64,000 nt of DNA from a virus. Below the pieces are notes generated by a model. The model did not search any database. It had not been told where the DNA came from and saw only the letters and a list, made by a program, of their open reading frames with translations. Positions within the stretch are counted from its first letter, which is position 1. The number at the start of each line of letters is the position of its first letter. The DNA is taken from IMG/VR virus record IMGVR_UViG_3300029266_000805, positions 1 to 64,000 of that record; one strand, written 5' to 3'. This document shows positions 39,275-50,900 of the stretch, in pieces. Position numbers and translations under genes: made by a program.

Positions 39275-42200
39275 TTATTTTATAAAGTAATTGTTCATTC
39301 TTAAATACGCATCATACTTTTGTATAGAATAAAGAACAGGGATTACATCTTTCCAGTTTTTATAGACTTTAAGTTGCCCTTTTCTAGGTTTTTGTTGATA
39401 TACAAAACTAGAGTTAGATTTAAATTCTTCATCACTATAATATAAATAACCAAGTGGTGTTGTTAAACTCATTGAAAGAGCTTCACCTAATTCACCCATT
39501 GTTCTTGTTGCTGCTATTGGAGATTTAAACATTTGATATTGTTGTGTCAAACCATCAGGCAGTAGTGTAAACATAACAAGTTCTTTATATGTTCTATCTG
39601 CTTGATACTTTAAGATATTTTTAAATCTTTTAGTTGTATCACTATCATCATCGTCACCAGCAAGTAAACCTTGTAATACTTGAGATAGAACAAATGTAGA
39701 TAACATAATACCTATCTCACCCATAGTTCTATAGAACCCATATAATTTATTAGTGGCTCTTTGATCTAGGTTTCCACCTTCACCTGTATAACCATAAGCA
39801 TCTAAAAAGCCTTTATTATATGTAGAAAATTCTTTATTTCCTTTTACTATTTCACTTTTAACATAAGCTAAAAATTTAAATGCAGATATATATCTTCCTT
39901 CCATCCAACCTAAGTTCTGATCAAAATATTCTCTTTGATACCTTGCTCTAATTGCTGGAGCAACCCACTTGTGAAACTGAAAAGCTAACTTACCTATAGT
40001 AGTACTTTGCATAACTACTCTATCTTCTTTAGCATAGTTACCGTGTATTTGTTTATTTACTTCTCTTATTTCATTTCTTAAACTATATCTAAACTCATCA
40101 GTATATGCTATCTCTGTACCATTCTTTTTAACTACAGTATCAAAACCTTCTTTTAATTCATTTTTATGTGTTGTAGAATTATATTGAAAAGCATCATATA
40201 AAGATAATGTTTCACCAGTTACTTTATTTTTAATTTGTGTATCCATCAAAATTGCCATGCCCACTTTAGTTTGAACATTATATTCTGCAGCATCTTGAAG
40301 TATATAACCCCATTCAGTTGCCTTAGCAAACCAACTTTTACCACTACTTGTGTCAGATGTTTGTTCACGTAAATCAGACATCTTATCCATCATTCTAAAT
40401 AGATCTACAAATGCCTCATACTTACTATTAGGTTTTTTTGCATCATATGTTGAAGCTGCAGCACCTTTTACTAAACCAAAAGTTAAGACGTCTCCTAAAT
40501 CACCTACAACATATGAAGATCTTTGAACTAAATCTGGGACTGCCCTCTTATTAAATTCCCAAGTTGCTCTTCTATATGCTTTTTTACTAAAGAATCTTGA
40601 GCCAAGCATTTCTATATTATTGTTAATTCTACCAATAACGTAGTTATTAAAGTTACCAAAAGGGTTAAATGCCACATAAGATAATGAAGACAATTGAATC
40701 AAACCATCTGATATCTTATCTACTGCTCCTTTACTCATAGTATCTTCTTCATAGAATGTCATAGACATCCACTTATTTGCTTTTCTTAATATATTAGAAT
40801 CTTTACCTTTTATTATACCTCTTTTCTGGAAAGCACCATCTATTCTTGTACCTGTGGTTATAGTTGGGTCAGCCGGTTGATACTCACGTTTCTCAATTAC
40901 TTTTACAAAAGCATTAAGAGTATCTTCAATAGTACCCATGACTTCATAATTTTCTGCCATAGCACTAAACTTCATCAATGAGTCACCTAAGTCTCTACTT
41001 ATCTCACCAGTAGTTGGTTGACTTACTAATTTTGCTCTGTCTCCTCTTAATTCAGCAAGTTGTGTATTATATACTGAAATATTAATTAAACCTTTTTTCT
41101 TTTGATCTTTTAAAGTTGAAATTCTTTTATCTAACTCTTCTATTGCACCTTCCCTTCTTGCACTACCCACATAATAAATTGGCAATTGACTAACTAGATT
41201 TCCATTTTCATCTAATGCAACACCTCTTTGTTGTGATGTACTTTGAAACATTTTCCATGCTTCAGCACCTACAGTTTTTGCATATGCCCTTGAAAACCAA
41301 CTAGGTTTCTCTTTTAGGTTATTAATAAAATTACCTTTTACTAAAGGTGTTTTTCCTAACATCTGTGTAAGATAATCAAGCGGTAACTTTTTTAATAAAT
41401 CATTTTCAAATACATCTACATACATCTCATAGAATTCCTTTTGGGCCTGACCTAATGCGTCTGTAGGATTCATTATTGCTCTATACTTTGCACTAGTCAT
41501 GTCTCTACCATCTGCTGTGACTTCACGTGTTTCTATAAATTGTTCTTTAACAGCTTTAAAGTCTTGACCACGAACAACTGCACCAGTTGGATTACCTTGT
41601 CCATCACGTTGAGCTTTTGTATAACTAATTGATTCATAATATTTAGCTACATATATAGAATATTCTTTATCTGATACTGCTCTAGAGTCTTTACGTCTCC
41701 ATGTTCCAAAAGGATTTTTATCAGTGCCAGGAACCCAATATTCATACCTTCTTCTTTCTTCTATAAAATCAGATGTATATCTATGATACATTCCATCAAC
41801 TAATTCACCACTCTCATCTTTAATTTCTGCTCTAAAAAAGTCACTAAAGGCACGTTTTTTATTTGCTACGTCTATATTATAATCTATGTCTGCTTGAGAT
41901 GCAGAATCTAAATCAGTTACATCTCTATATAAATAAGGTTTGCCATCATTATCATAAAGGACGTTTCTTATTTCTTCTTGTATTTTTCTATATTGTTTAC
42001 CAATAACTTTTACATATTCACCATCACCTTCATGCATAAAATCATAAATCTTTTGTCTATCATTTGTAGGAGAAAGTCTTAAAACTTTATTGGCTAATTT
42101 TGTAATTATTTCATTTCTCTGCCCAATATTATCTAATAACCTTTGTTTTTTATTTTTAAACAACTTATCCATTACAGCAAGCAAAACCTTTGGGGATGTT

Positions 42201-44947
42201 GCCATATCTTTAGTTTGTAAATCCATAGTGTCAATATCTTGAACACCATTACCTTCTATGATATCTATTAAATCTTGTTCACTAAATGCACTACCTACTC
42301 CACCAAAATCATTATTTGCATTTAGTCTTACTTGTTCAGTTACATAATTAGAAATTGCCTGATCAATAACACCAGATCCATCAGTAGTACTACCTGCAAG
42401 TTTATTTAAAGCAAGTTGTAGTGATAATAATAAAGATCTTTGTGTTGCATTAAGCTCTGATGTTTCTTCAACCGAATACAGACCCTGAAAGGTTTTTATA
42501 AACCTATCAAAATTATTTGCATATGTTATATACTCAGGTTTAGAAAAATTAGCGGGATCTTCAATATATTTTGTAAATTCTTTAATTTGTTTTATTGCAT
42601 CCATCATTAATGCTGAGTATGCTTGAGATCTAGATATAGGTCCTTCGCTAATAGCTATACCTATATAAGCCAAGTTACTTGCAATATCTTCTTTCATATC
42701 CTTCACACTACGGTCCATGAACACACTGCTGCGTACAGTATCCATAGCATCTCTTTTAGAAATTAAGCCTATTCTGTATGTCTCAAGTGCAGTAAGCACA
42801 GTATTATATTCAGGATAATTATTTAAATCTATATTATCTGCTTGTTCTTGATCATTTTCAAATTGTTCTTCTGCAACAAAAGGTGCATCATATTGATCCG
42901 CAACAGCTTCTTCAAGCTTTCTTGTTTTGTTTTCAGCACTTAATGACTCAGGTACAATCATATTTACCATGTCTTCGTTTTGCATAGGAGGATGATCAAC
43001 AAGACCATCTTCTTTTATGTTACCACCAAACTTTTGATCTTTACCTTTACCTGTAATATCTGCTACAAAGTGTACAGTTGCAGCTGCATAGTCACCTTGA
43101 TATACTTGATAACCCATGTTTTCAGCCATCCTTCTATAGATGTTTACCTGTAAATTATGTTGTTCTCTAGTAGATAATGCTTGAATTCCTAGTTGAAATA
43201 GTATACTGTCTGTACTTAAATCCCAAGATTTATCATATTTTTTAAGTGTTAGTGATCCACCCTTTGTAGGTCTAAAGTATCTAGATGAAATTGAGTTTTT
43301 ACTTGTCTTTAAATCTAATATTCTAACCTTACCGGTTTTGTCAATGATCATTAAATCAACTGTGCCTGCTGTTTTAGTTGCATCATCAAATAGAACTACC
43401 TGTGATAATGCTATAGAATCTTCAGGCATTAGAAATTTTAGAGCAGATTGTAATTGATTATATACTTGATTTGCAATTTCAGGAGTAAGTAAGTTTAAAC
43501 TAACTGTATCTAAAGATTCGCCAGCAATAAGAGCATCTAATAAAGCATCTACATCATTACCTACATCAAGATTCATCTGTACATCTTCTTGATTTTTTAG
43601 TTTACCTTTTATCTGTGTTGTGACAGAGTTATATTGCTCCCCCGTATTTATATTATAATATGTATGATCTTTTTCATTAAGAATAACAATTGATCCATCA
43701 GATGTATCTTTTAAATTTGCTGATAAAAAATCAACATCTGTTTCTGTTGTCTGTGCAACATGAAACATTTTATCTAGTATAATTTTTTGTACACCATTTG
43801 CTGAATTCCTTTGTATATCTAAAGCCTTTTTCTTTTGTGGAGAAAGGTTATATCTAATTTTACCATTTACCCTACTCTCTAATTTAAATTGTATACCTTC
43901 TGTATTTAAGAGTTTAGCAAGATCAGTAAAGTTAGTATCTGAGTTTATTGCAGATACTGGTACTTCTCTTCCTGTAAGATATTCATTTAAGTTATTTATG
44001 ACATTCATAAACCACTCTAATGCGTCCTTTATTAAATCTGAAAATCTACGTGTGGGTGTAGTTTCATATTCTTCTCTAAAATGTCTAGCTAATGCTTGTG
44101 TAACTATCTCTAAATCTCTATCTGTTTCACTAAAGCGTCTTTCTTTATTATATGAATCAGTGATTTCTTGTACCATCTCTGGAAAATTGATCCTAGCTTC
44201 AGCTAATAAATTATTAAACAAAGTATTATTATCTACTTTAATAGCATCTATAAATGGGTGTAGCATTTCCTCTATTGCTACTTCATTTGTTACTCTTCCT
44301 TTTATTAAGTATGCTGTACCATCCACATAAAAAGAGTTCATTTTATCAAAAGGAACATTGCTTTTTTTCCATGATGGCATTTCATTATACATAGCTTTAG
44401 CATCAGATATAGATAACATTTCAACATTAACTTGAGGAAACATTCTTTTAAGATGCATTACTACTGCTCTAGCTCTAGGAGTATCCCAAGCTCTTGATGA
44501 TTCAATCATATCTTTTGTTGTAAACATGTCTTCATTTACAGTTACTCTATATGATTGCGTTGTTCTTTCAATTGTTACTCTATTCTCTGGAATATTATTT
44601 ATAGATAAATACCTTTTAAGTCTTTTTAAATTACTGTTTAAATAAAACTCATCATACTGTTGAGTATTAGGATTTGAATTATTTATATAAAATTTATTTT
44701 GGAAACTATGCCCTATCCTTTCTCTTCGTAAATTATTTAATAAACTATCTGAAAAGTTTCTTTGTTTTAAAGAAAATAATAATTTCTGATTACTTACAAA
44801 TTCACTTGCTTCTAAAGCAGTAGGGAACGTATCTACATTATTAAGATCTTGCCATTGATTAATAACATTATTAGTGGCAATTTCTGTTTTATATACACCT
44901 TGCAATGCTTTATATTCAGCAGTATTTTTATTAGGACATCTAGCCAT
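39275..44947 (-). CDS. Giant virion-type protein with PD-(D/E)XK domain
   Basis: A 1890-residue soluble protein in the block that carries RNA polymerase in crAss-like phages. Near residues 200-320 is a zincin-like helical region with EEMLHPFIDAI where active peptidases have HExxH, so the first His is replaced by Glu and the site is probably inactive. A PD-(D/E)XK nuclease core follows: GTVDLMIID (Asp531) and ILDLKTSK (Asp545, Lys547). The rest is mostly helical with coiled-coil stretches. It is probably packaged and delivered with the DNA. It starts 3 nt after the 4775-residue gene, implying co-expression. Confidence 0.8.
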   Translation of the reverse strand: MARCPNKNTAEYKALQGVYKTEIATNNVINQWQDLNNVDTFPTALEASEFVSNQKLLFSLKQRNFSDSLLNNLRRERIGHSFQNKFYINNSNPNTQQYDEFYLNSNLKRLKRYLSINNIPENRVTIERTTQSYRVTVNEDMFTTKDMIESSRAWDTPRARAVVMHLKRMFPQVNVEMLSISDAKAMYNEMPSWKKSNVPFDKMNSFYVDGTAYLIKGRVTNEVAIEEMLHPFIDAIKVDNNTLFNNLLAEARINFPEMVQEITDSYNKERRFSETDRDLEIVTQALARHFREEYETTPTRRFSDLIKDALEWFMNVINNLNEYLTGREVPVSAINSDTNFTDLAKLLNTEGIQFKLESRVNGKIRYNLSPQKKKALDIQRNSANGVQKIILDKMFHVAQTTETDVDFLSANLKDTSDGSIVILNEKDHTYYNINTGEQYNSVTTQIKGKLKNQEDVQMNLDVGNDVDALLDALIAGESLDTVSLNLLTPEIANQVYNQLQSALKFLMPEDSIALSQVVLFDDATKTAGTVDLMIIDKTGKVRILDLKTSKNSISSRYFRPTKGGSLTLKKYDKSWDLSTDSILFQLGIQALSTREQHNLQVNIYRRMAENMGYQVYQGDYAAATVHFVADITGKGKDQKFGGNIKEDGLVDHPPMQNEDMVNMIVPESLSAENKTRKLEEAVADQYDAPFVAEEQFENDQEQADNIDLNNYPEYNTVLTALETYRIGLISKRDAMDTVRSSVFMDRSVKDMKEDIASNLAYIGIAISEGPISRSQAYSALMMDAIKQIKEFTKYIEDPANFSKPEYITYANNFDRFIKTFQGLYSVEETSELNATQRSLLLSLQLALNKLAGSTTDGSGVIDQAISNYVTEQVRLNANNDFGGVGSAFSEQDLIDIIEGNGVQDIDTMDLQTKDMATSPKVLLAVMDKLFKNKKQRLLDNIGQRNEIITKLANKVLRLSPTNDRQKIYDFMHEGDGEYVKVIGKQYRKIQEEIRNVLYDNDGKPYLYRDVTDLDSASQADIDYNIDVANKKRAFSDFFRAEIKDESGELVDGMYHRYTSDFIEERRRYEYWVPGTDKNPFGTWRRKDSRAVSDKEYSIYVAKYYESISYTKAQRDGQGNPTGAVVRGQDFKAVKEQFIETREVTADGRDMTSAKYRAIMNPTDALGQAQKEFYEMYVDVFENDLLKKLPLDYLTQMLGKTPLVKGNFINNLKEKPSWFSRAYAKTVGAEAWKMFQSTSQQRGVALDENGNLVSQLPIYYVGSARREGAIEELDKRISTLKDQKKKGLINISVYNTQLAELRGDRAKLVSQPTTGEISRDLGDSLMKFSAMAENYEVMGTIEDTLNAFVKVIEKREYQPADPTITTGTRIDGAFQKRGIIKGKDSNILRKANKWMSMTFYEEDTMSKGAVDKISDGLIQLSSLSYVAFNPFGNFNNYVIGRINNNIEMLGSRFFSKKAYRRATWEFNKRAVPDLVQRSSYVVGDLGDVLTFGLVKGAAASTYDAKKPNSKYEAFVDLFRMMDKMSDLREQTSDTSSGKSWFAKATEWGYILQDAAEYNVQTKVGMAILMDTQIKNKVTGETLSLYDAFQYNSTTHKNELKEGFDTVVKKNGTEIAYTDEFRYSLRNEIREVNKQIHGNYAKEDRVVMQSTTIGKLAFQFHKWVAPAIRARYQREYFDQNLGWMEGRYISAFKFLAYVKSEIVKGNKEFSTYNKGFLDAYGYTGEGGNLDQRATNKLYGFYRTMGEIGIMLSTFVLSQVLQGLLAGDDDDSDTTKRFKNILKYQADRTYKELVMFTLLPDGLTQQYQMFKSPIAATRTMGELGEALSMSLTTPLGYLYYSDEEFKSNSSFVYQQKPRKGQLKVYKNWKDVIPVLYSIQKYDAYLRMNNYFIK

Positions 44948-44950
44948 GAT

Positions 44951-47900
44951 TTATAAATTACATTTTTTAATTTGGTCTATAAAACCTTCTTCATTTTCAT
45001 AGATACCATTATTATATTCTTCAATAAAGTCTTCCAAAGATAGGATATTATTTTCTCTGAGAGACGCCATTGCTTCTTTATTTCCTTGTATATTAGAATC
45101 CCAAAAATCTGTAAGCATAGGAAACTGCTCATCTAACTCCATTCCAAAATCTAAAGTTAACTGACTTTCAACTTCATCTACTTCAGGCAATGATGTGTCT
45201 ACATCATCAATAACGTTTGCTTCAAGTTCACTTTGATCTTGTGCTTCTTGATTTAAACCAAGCTGCTCCAATAGAAATGCTGTGTCAGCAACATTAGTCA
45301 TGGTTGCTTCAGGATCAAGTTGTACATCAATACTATTTTCAGTTGCTTCAATATTTACATTATCAGATTGTAATACCTCTTGTTGTACTGCAAAATCTGA
45401 TGGATCCATTGCAAAATCCATATATGGATCTTCTTGATTTTTTCCATTTTTAGAATTTACAAAAGCTCTTATTTCTTTATATGTAGGTCTAGGGCCAAAC
45501 ATAAAACCAATATGCGTTTGTTGATTAGAACCAAATGGATCTATTTCCTTATATGTTTTAGATTCTGAATCTAACTTATATGTTTTGATGACACCTTGTA
45601 CATCAACAACTCTAACATAGTTTGGTGTAGCATCTCTATCTAAAACAATTGAATTCCAATTTACTGTTACTTCATTGTCTTTTACCTGAACACCTGGTTG
45701 TAAACTTCCGGTTGTTAAAGATCTTTTAAAAGTCCAAAGTTTAGATCCATTAATATTAGACTCAAGAAAACCTTCTGTAAATTCTTTTGTTAACTCTTCT
45801 TTAGATAATCCAAATACAGACTCAAAAGAAACATCTCCTCTCACTGCTTTTTCAACAGTATTAATATGAGATAAAAATTTATTCATTGTAAATGGAGCAA
45901 TTGCTTCTAACAAACTACCATACCTCAATTGTAATCCATCTTTAACCATCATATAGTTAATTATTGTCTGAGCTTGATTTTTAGTATCTAAAGACCCATA
46001 TAGTTGTGCAAAACTATTTTGTAAATCTACTTTTTGAGGAGCGGATAAATTTCTAAATGTATTTGCCATTGCTATGTTAAGACCTGAATCATTACCTACA
46101 TCTGTTGCAGATTCTGGTATAACAAAATTATCAATAAAGAAATTTGATTCACCTTTTGATTCTAATACTTCTTTTATTTCATTTATAACATCTACAATAG
46201 ATCTATCTGAGTTTGGATATATTAAATCATTACTTAAGACTTTTTCATTTAATGTACCGTTTTGTAAAAGATTATACTGATAACCTTTTATATTTAAATA
46301 AGATAAAAGATCTAGTGCAATATTTTGAACATCTTCTGTTTTTAATGTTGTAGCCCTTGTGTCTATATTATCTACTACATTGTTTAATATATCTTGAAAA
46401 ACCGGAGCAGCAGATAAAAATGTTGCTGGTAATAAATAATCAGTAACTTGCTTAAACAATTTTAAATATGTACTATACCAAGTATTGCTATTATAAATTT
46501 TATTTAAATCTAATGGAGCATCTTCGCTAAGCAAATCTTGTATATCTTTTTTCTTATCTAATACAGTTGCAACATCTTTACCTAGACCTTTGGTAAGGCT
46601 AGTTGGTGCACCCATCTTATCTGTAAATTGTTTTAAATCCGCTAGTTGTTTAAAATCTTGTAGGATACTAATATTTACTTCATCAGTTACTTCACCTGGA
46701 AAATTAATAGCATCTAATAAAACTGCATTTGTTACTGATATTCCTCGTGGTAATGTACCTGTCTCTTTTTTTACTTTATCAATTAATCTGAAATATTCCT
46801 TTTCTACTAATGTATCAATACCCGGATCAAATTTATCTTTTTTGTTTAATGCTTGAGAATATAAATCTTGTATAACCGGATTATTTATTAATAATATAGA
46901 TGTTTTAATAGGTATACTTAATGAAGTCATCATTGATACTAAACCTAATGCATGTCTATTTAAACCTAACTTTGCAAACAAACGCTCCTTGGCATTATCT
47001 GTAGCCATAGTAATAAGAGAGGATATTGTATCTTGATTTCTTTGATCACCCTCATTCTTTTTCTCTGTAGTATATTTAAATGAATCATATGTTACCCCAT
47101 CTATGATAATTGGAGATTTCAAATCAATCTTATATTCAGTAAGCAAACTAAGATATAAGTTAGGTAATACAGCAGCTCCAATAGAAGCTCCTTTATTTGC
47201 TTTAAAAGCAAGTATTTTACCAACCAAGTCATCTACATCATTGTTTTCTTCTAACATTCTATTTTTAAATATATCAGAAACTTCTGCTAAATCTGCCAGT
47301 GTACTATTAAGTATATCCAAAGCAGCAGGAGAATAAGAAATAGGATTTTCACCAGATGCTACACTATCATTTCCAAGCAATGCATATTTATAATCTAGTA
47401 TTTTATTATTTAAAGGAGCAGCATATGGTTCTCCAAACTTAGCAACATATTCACCATACTGAGCTTTAGTAATAGGCAGGCCAAGTAATTGTAATGCTTT
47501 TACACCTGCCTCTTTTAATCCTGCATCTGTAACAATATTTTGTTTTGTTAAAAATTGATAGTATGCTTTTTCTTCAGATTCTGTAAGGCTATTTTCAATT
47601 TTAGCAGCATCTAAATTTTCATCATAAGTCAAATAGGCTTCAGAGTATATTGTTCCAGATTTATTTACATTAGCATTTATATATCTAATGTAATCTGAAT
47701 AATTTTCTTCAAGCTTATTTTTATTACCATACTCAAAAAACTCTCCATCTTTTACATAAAAGTCCTTAAACTGTGCAAAAACTTTATCAATATCAAAATC
47801 TGCACCAGATACCTCAACTAACTCTCTAGCAAACATTGCTGAAGAACCATAAAACACCGGCATGAAATCAACCCATTTAATATTCATTGCAGAATGATTA

Positions 47901-50900
47901 TCTTGAGATGGTATTCTTACACCAAACATTTTTGATATTGCTTCAGGCATAGTTGCTGAAGGTGTATTTTCAATTAAATCCATTACAGATTTATGGTGTG
48001 CTGGCATCATCATCTCAGTATACCTTTGACCTGTAGGTTCACCATTAGAGTCATATTCCATTATACCATGTCTCAATCTATCTAATACAACAACTCCTGC
48101 TGGGCCAATATTTTCTTGTGTTAATGAATCAATGTTAAATAAGTCATTTTCAGTTCCTTGCCAAGCAGCTCTTCTTATAATTTCAGATCTAATTGGTACT
48201 CCATCTTTAATTTCAAATACTCTTCTATAAACTTTATTTCCAAAGTCTGATACTAAAGTAAGTCCTAATCCAGGAGTTCTTTCTGAGAAAACCCCTTTAC
48301 TAAAATAAGATAAAAACAACTGTTCAAATTTTCTTACTATTATTTGATTGTTCAGATTATAATTTGGTATTCCTTCAGTCATAGAAAAGAACTCTAGTAT
48401 TTGACTGCTAGACTGAGAAGCCTTAAGACCACTTAATGCAAACTGTAAAAATGCAGCAAGTTTAGGTGTAATTTTACCAGAAGCTTGAGATATACTTAAC
48501 TCATCCATTGCATTTTCAAAACTAAATATCAAGTTCGTTTTATCATTAAATTTTAAAGTAACTCTTTGTGATATAGCTTTATTATATTCTGTTCTAATTT
48601 CCTTAACAGACATATTTAATGCTGGAACAAATTGTTTATCATTTTGTTCAGAAGTTAGTATCTGTTTTATTTGTGTAGGATCAATCTGCTCTAATTTATT
48701 AGATGGGTTTAATTGCTGAAGACCCATAAATCTTGCATCCAATGTAGTAACACCGTTAGTGAATGGATCTGTATTATCTAATTCTTCAAGTAAATTAACA
48801 CGTTGTTTCTTCATTTTAACTGCACTTAATGGCGCAGCAATTGCAATTGTTTCTTTTTCTTTCTCAATAGCTTCTAACTTCAATCTTAAATTATGAAGTG
48901 TTTCTTTTCCTGGTAGAGCAACCCAAGATTTTATATCATCATTCCATTCAGACGTATATTGCGGTGTTAATGTAAATGCAGACATTTTAAGAAATGTACT
49001 ACCATCACCATAAACAAGTTTTTTTGAATTTAATAAAGCTTGCATCTTAGCATACCCTTCTGGTGTAGCCTCATTTCCAAATACTGAATCAGAGGTTATT
49101 GTTTGACCAGCTTCAATTCTATTAATAAATTCTGCTTGAGCTGCAGATAACTTTCCAAAACCAAACCACATGTACCTAAATGCTTTTGTTGTAATATACA
49201 TTTGAGCATCAGCAAAATCAATCCCACTGTCTTGAGGCTCTGTTAATGTAACTAAGCTTATATCATCTACAGGATGTATTACTCCATGCTCTGGTGCTGT
49301 TATTGCTGAGTATGCGCTATAGTATGCACCATTCTGCATTTTAGCTCTTTTAATTTGATCTACTGAATCTTTTAAAGAAACAGCCTGATCACCTAAGAGA
49401 ATCTCATTTATAGAGTATGAATTTATAGCATCATTAAAGAATATCTGTTTAAGGTTGTGCCTAAAGTTATTATTAAGATTCAGTAATGAAGCTGATTGTA
49501 CAAGAGCTCCTCTACTAACTCCAGCTGCTATAACGGGACCATTCTTAACTTGATTAGATATTTGATCTTCTATTTTTAATTCATCTATTAACTGTTCAAA
49601 TACTTGAAAACGGCTTTCTAAATTATCAACTAAATTATTTCGTAATGCTGTCATTCCTGATACTTCATCAGTAACCTCACTAGTTTGTTGTGTAACTGTT
49701 CCTGCTAAAGCATCATCAAGAGTTATAATATTACCTGCTTTACCAGCTTTGATTGCTGCGTTAATAAGAAAGGTCTGTTGTTCCACAGACATTAATGTCT
49801 TAGTATTAAAGAATGTAAGTGCTCTTCCGTCTGTATATCCTAATATATCTTCTTGAGTCTTTGTTATATCATTTGCTTCTCTGTTTATTCTAGCAAACTC
49901 AGTTCTAATTTTATCTATATATATATCTACAGCCTCTTCAGTTAAAACAGCTTCACCATTAACCATTTCTACAGTCTTAATTACAGGTAATGCAGCCATA
50001 TCACCTGTATTAGATGCTTCCATTACTCTTATAAGTATTGGTGCTAATGCTGAAATAATTTTATTACCTTCTCTATCTAAACTCTCTACTCTAGATACCT
50101 TATAACTTTTAGAATTTAAAAGAGCCCCATAATTATTTATTAAGTTAAGAGCAAACTCTTGTGGAGTAAAGTCACCATATGTTGAGGTTTGTTTAATACC
50201 CTGTAAACCATCATTTAATTCTTCTTCTGTAGATATTAAATCTCCTATCTTATTTCCTGCTACTCTTATTACTTGCAATCTTGATTCTAATGATAACTGT
50301 TTGAAAGCAGAACTATTCAATAAATAGTTATTTGCTAAATATGGATCAGACTCAAGAAGGTCTACTAAAGCTTCAGGGTTGTTTAACTGAGCAATCTTTT
50401 TTAAATGATATGTAGGTAATTGATGTGCATAAATTAAATCCCCATTAGGATTTTTAAATACAGATGCTCCAATTGTTTCATCAAATGGTGCATTAGCTAT
50501 AGACATATTTTTTAATCTACTGTCCATACCATCTTTACCAACAGAAAATATATCTTCATTAGATTGTATCAACTGATTCATTAAAGCTATAGAGCTTTCT
50601 TTGTAAGCTGATCCATCTAAATCATGTGTCAGTGCTGCACTTTCATTTTTATTTAATTTTAGAAAAACGCTTTGGTCTTCCTTTAAATTAGTTCTGTTAT
50701 ACAGCATACTATACTGAAGAAATAATGGGCTAATCTTAATACCAGAAAGCTCAAATAATTCTTGTGAATATTTCTTAGAATCTTTTTTAAGTTTAGCACT
50801 TGTAATTGCTTTATCTGTAGGTAAAATATCCTTTTGTATTTGTGAAAGTAAATTTATTAGTAAATCCTTTCTCTTAGGATCAATGATTAATTGTTTTCTT

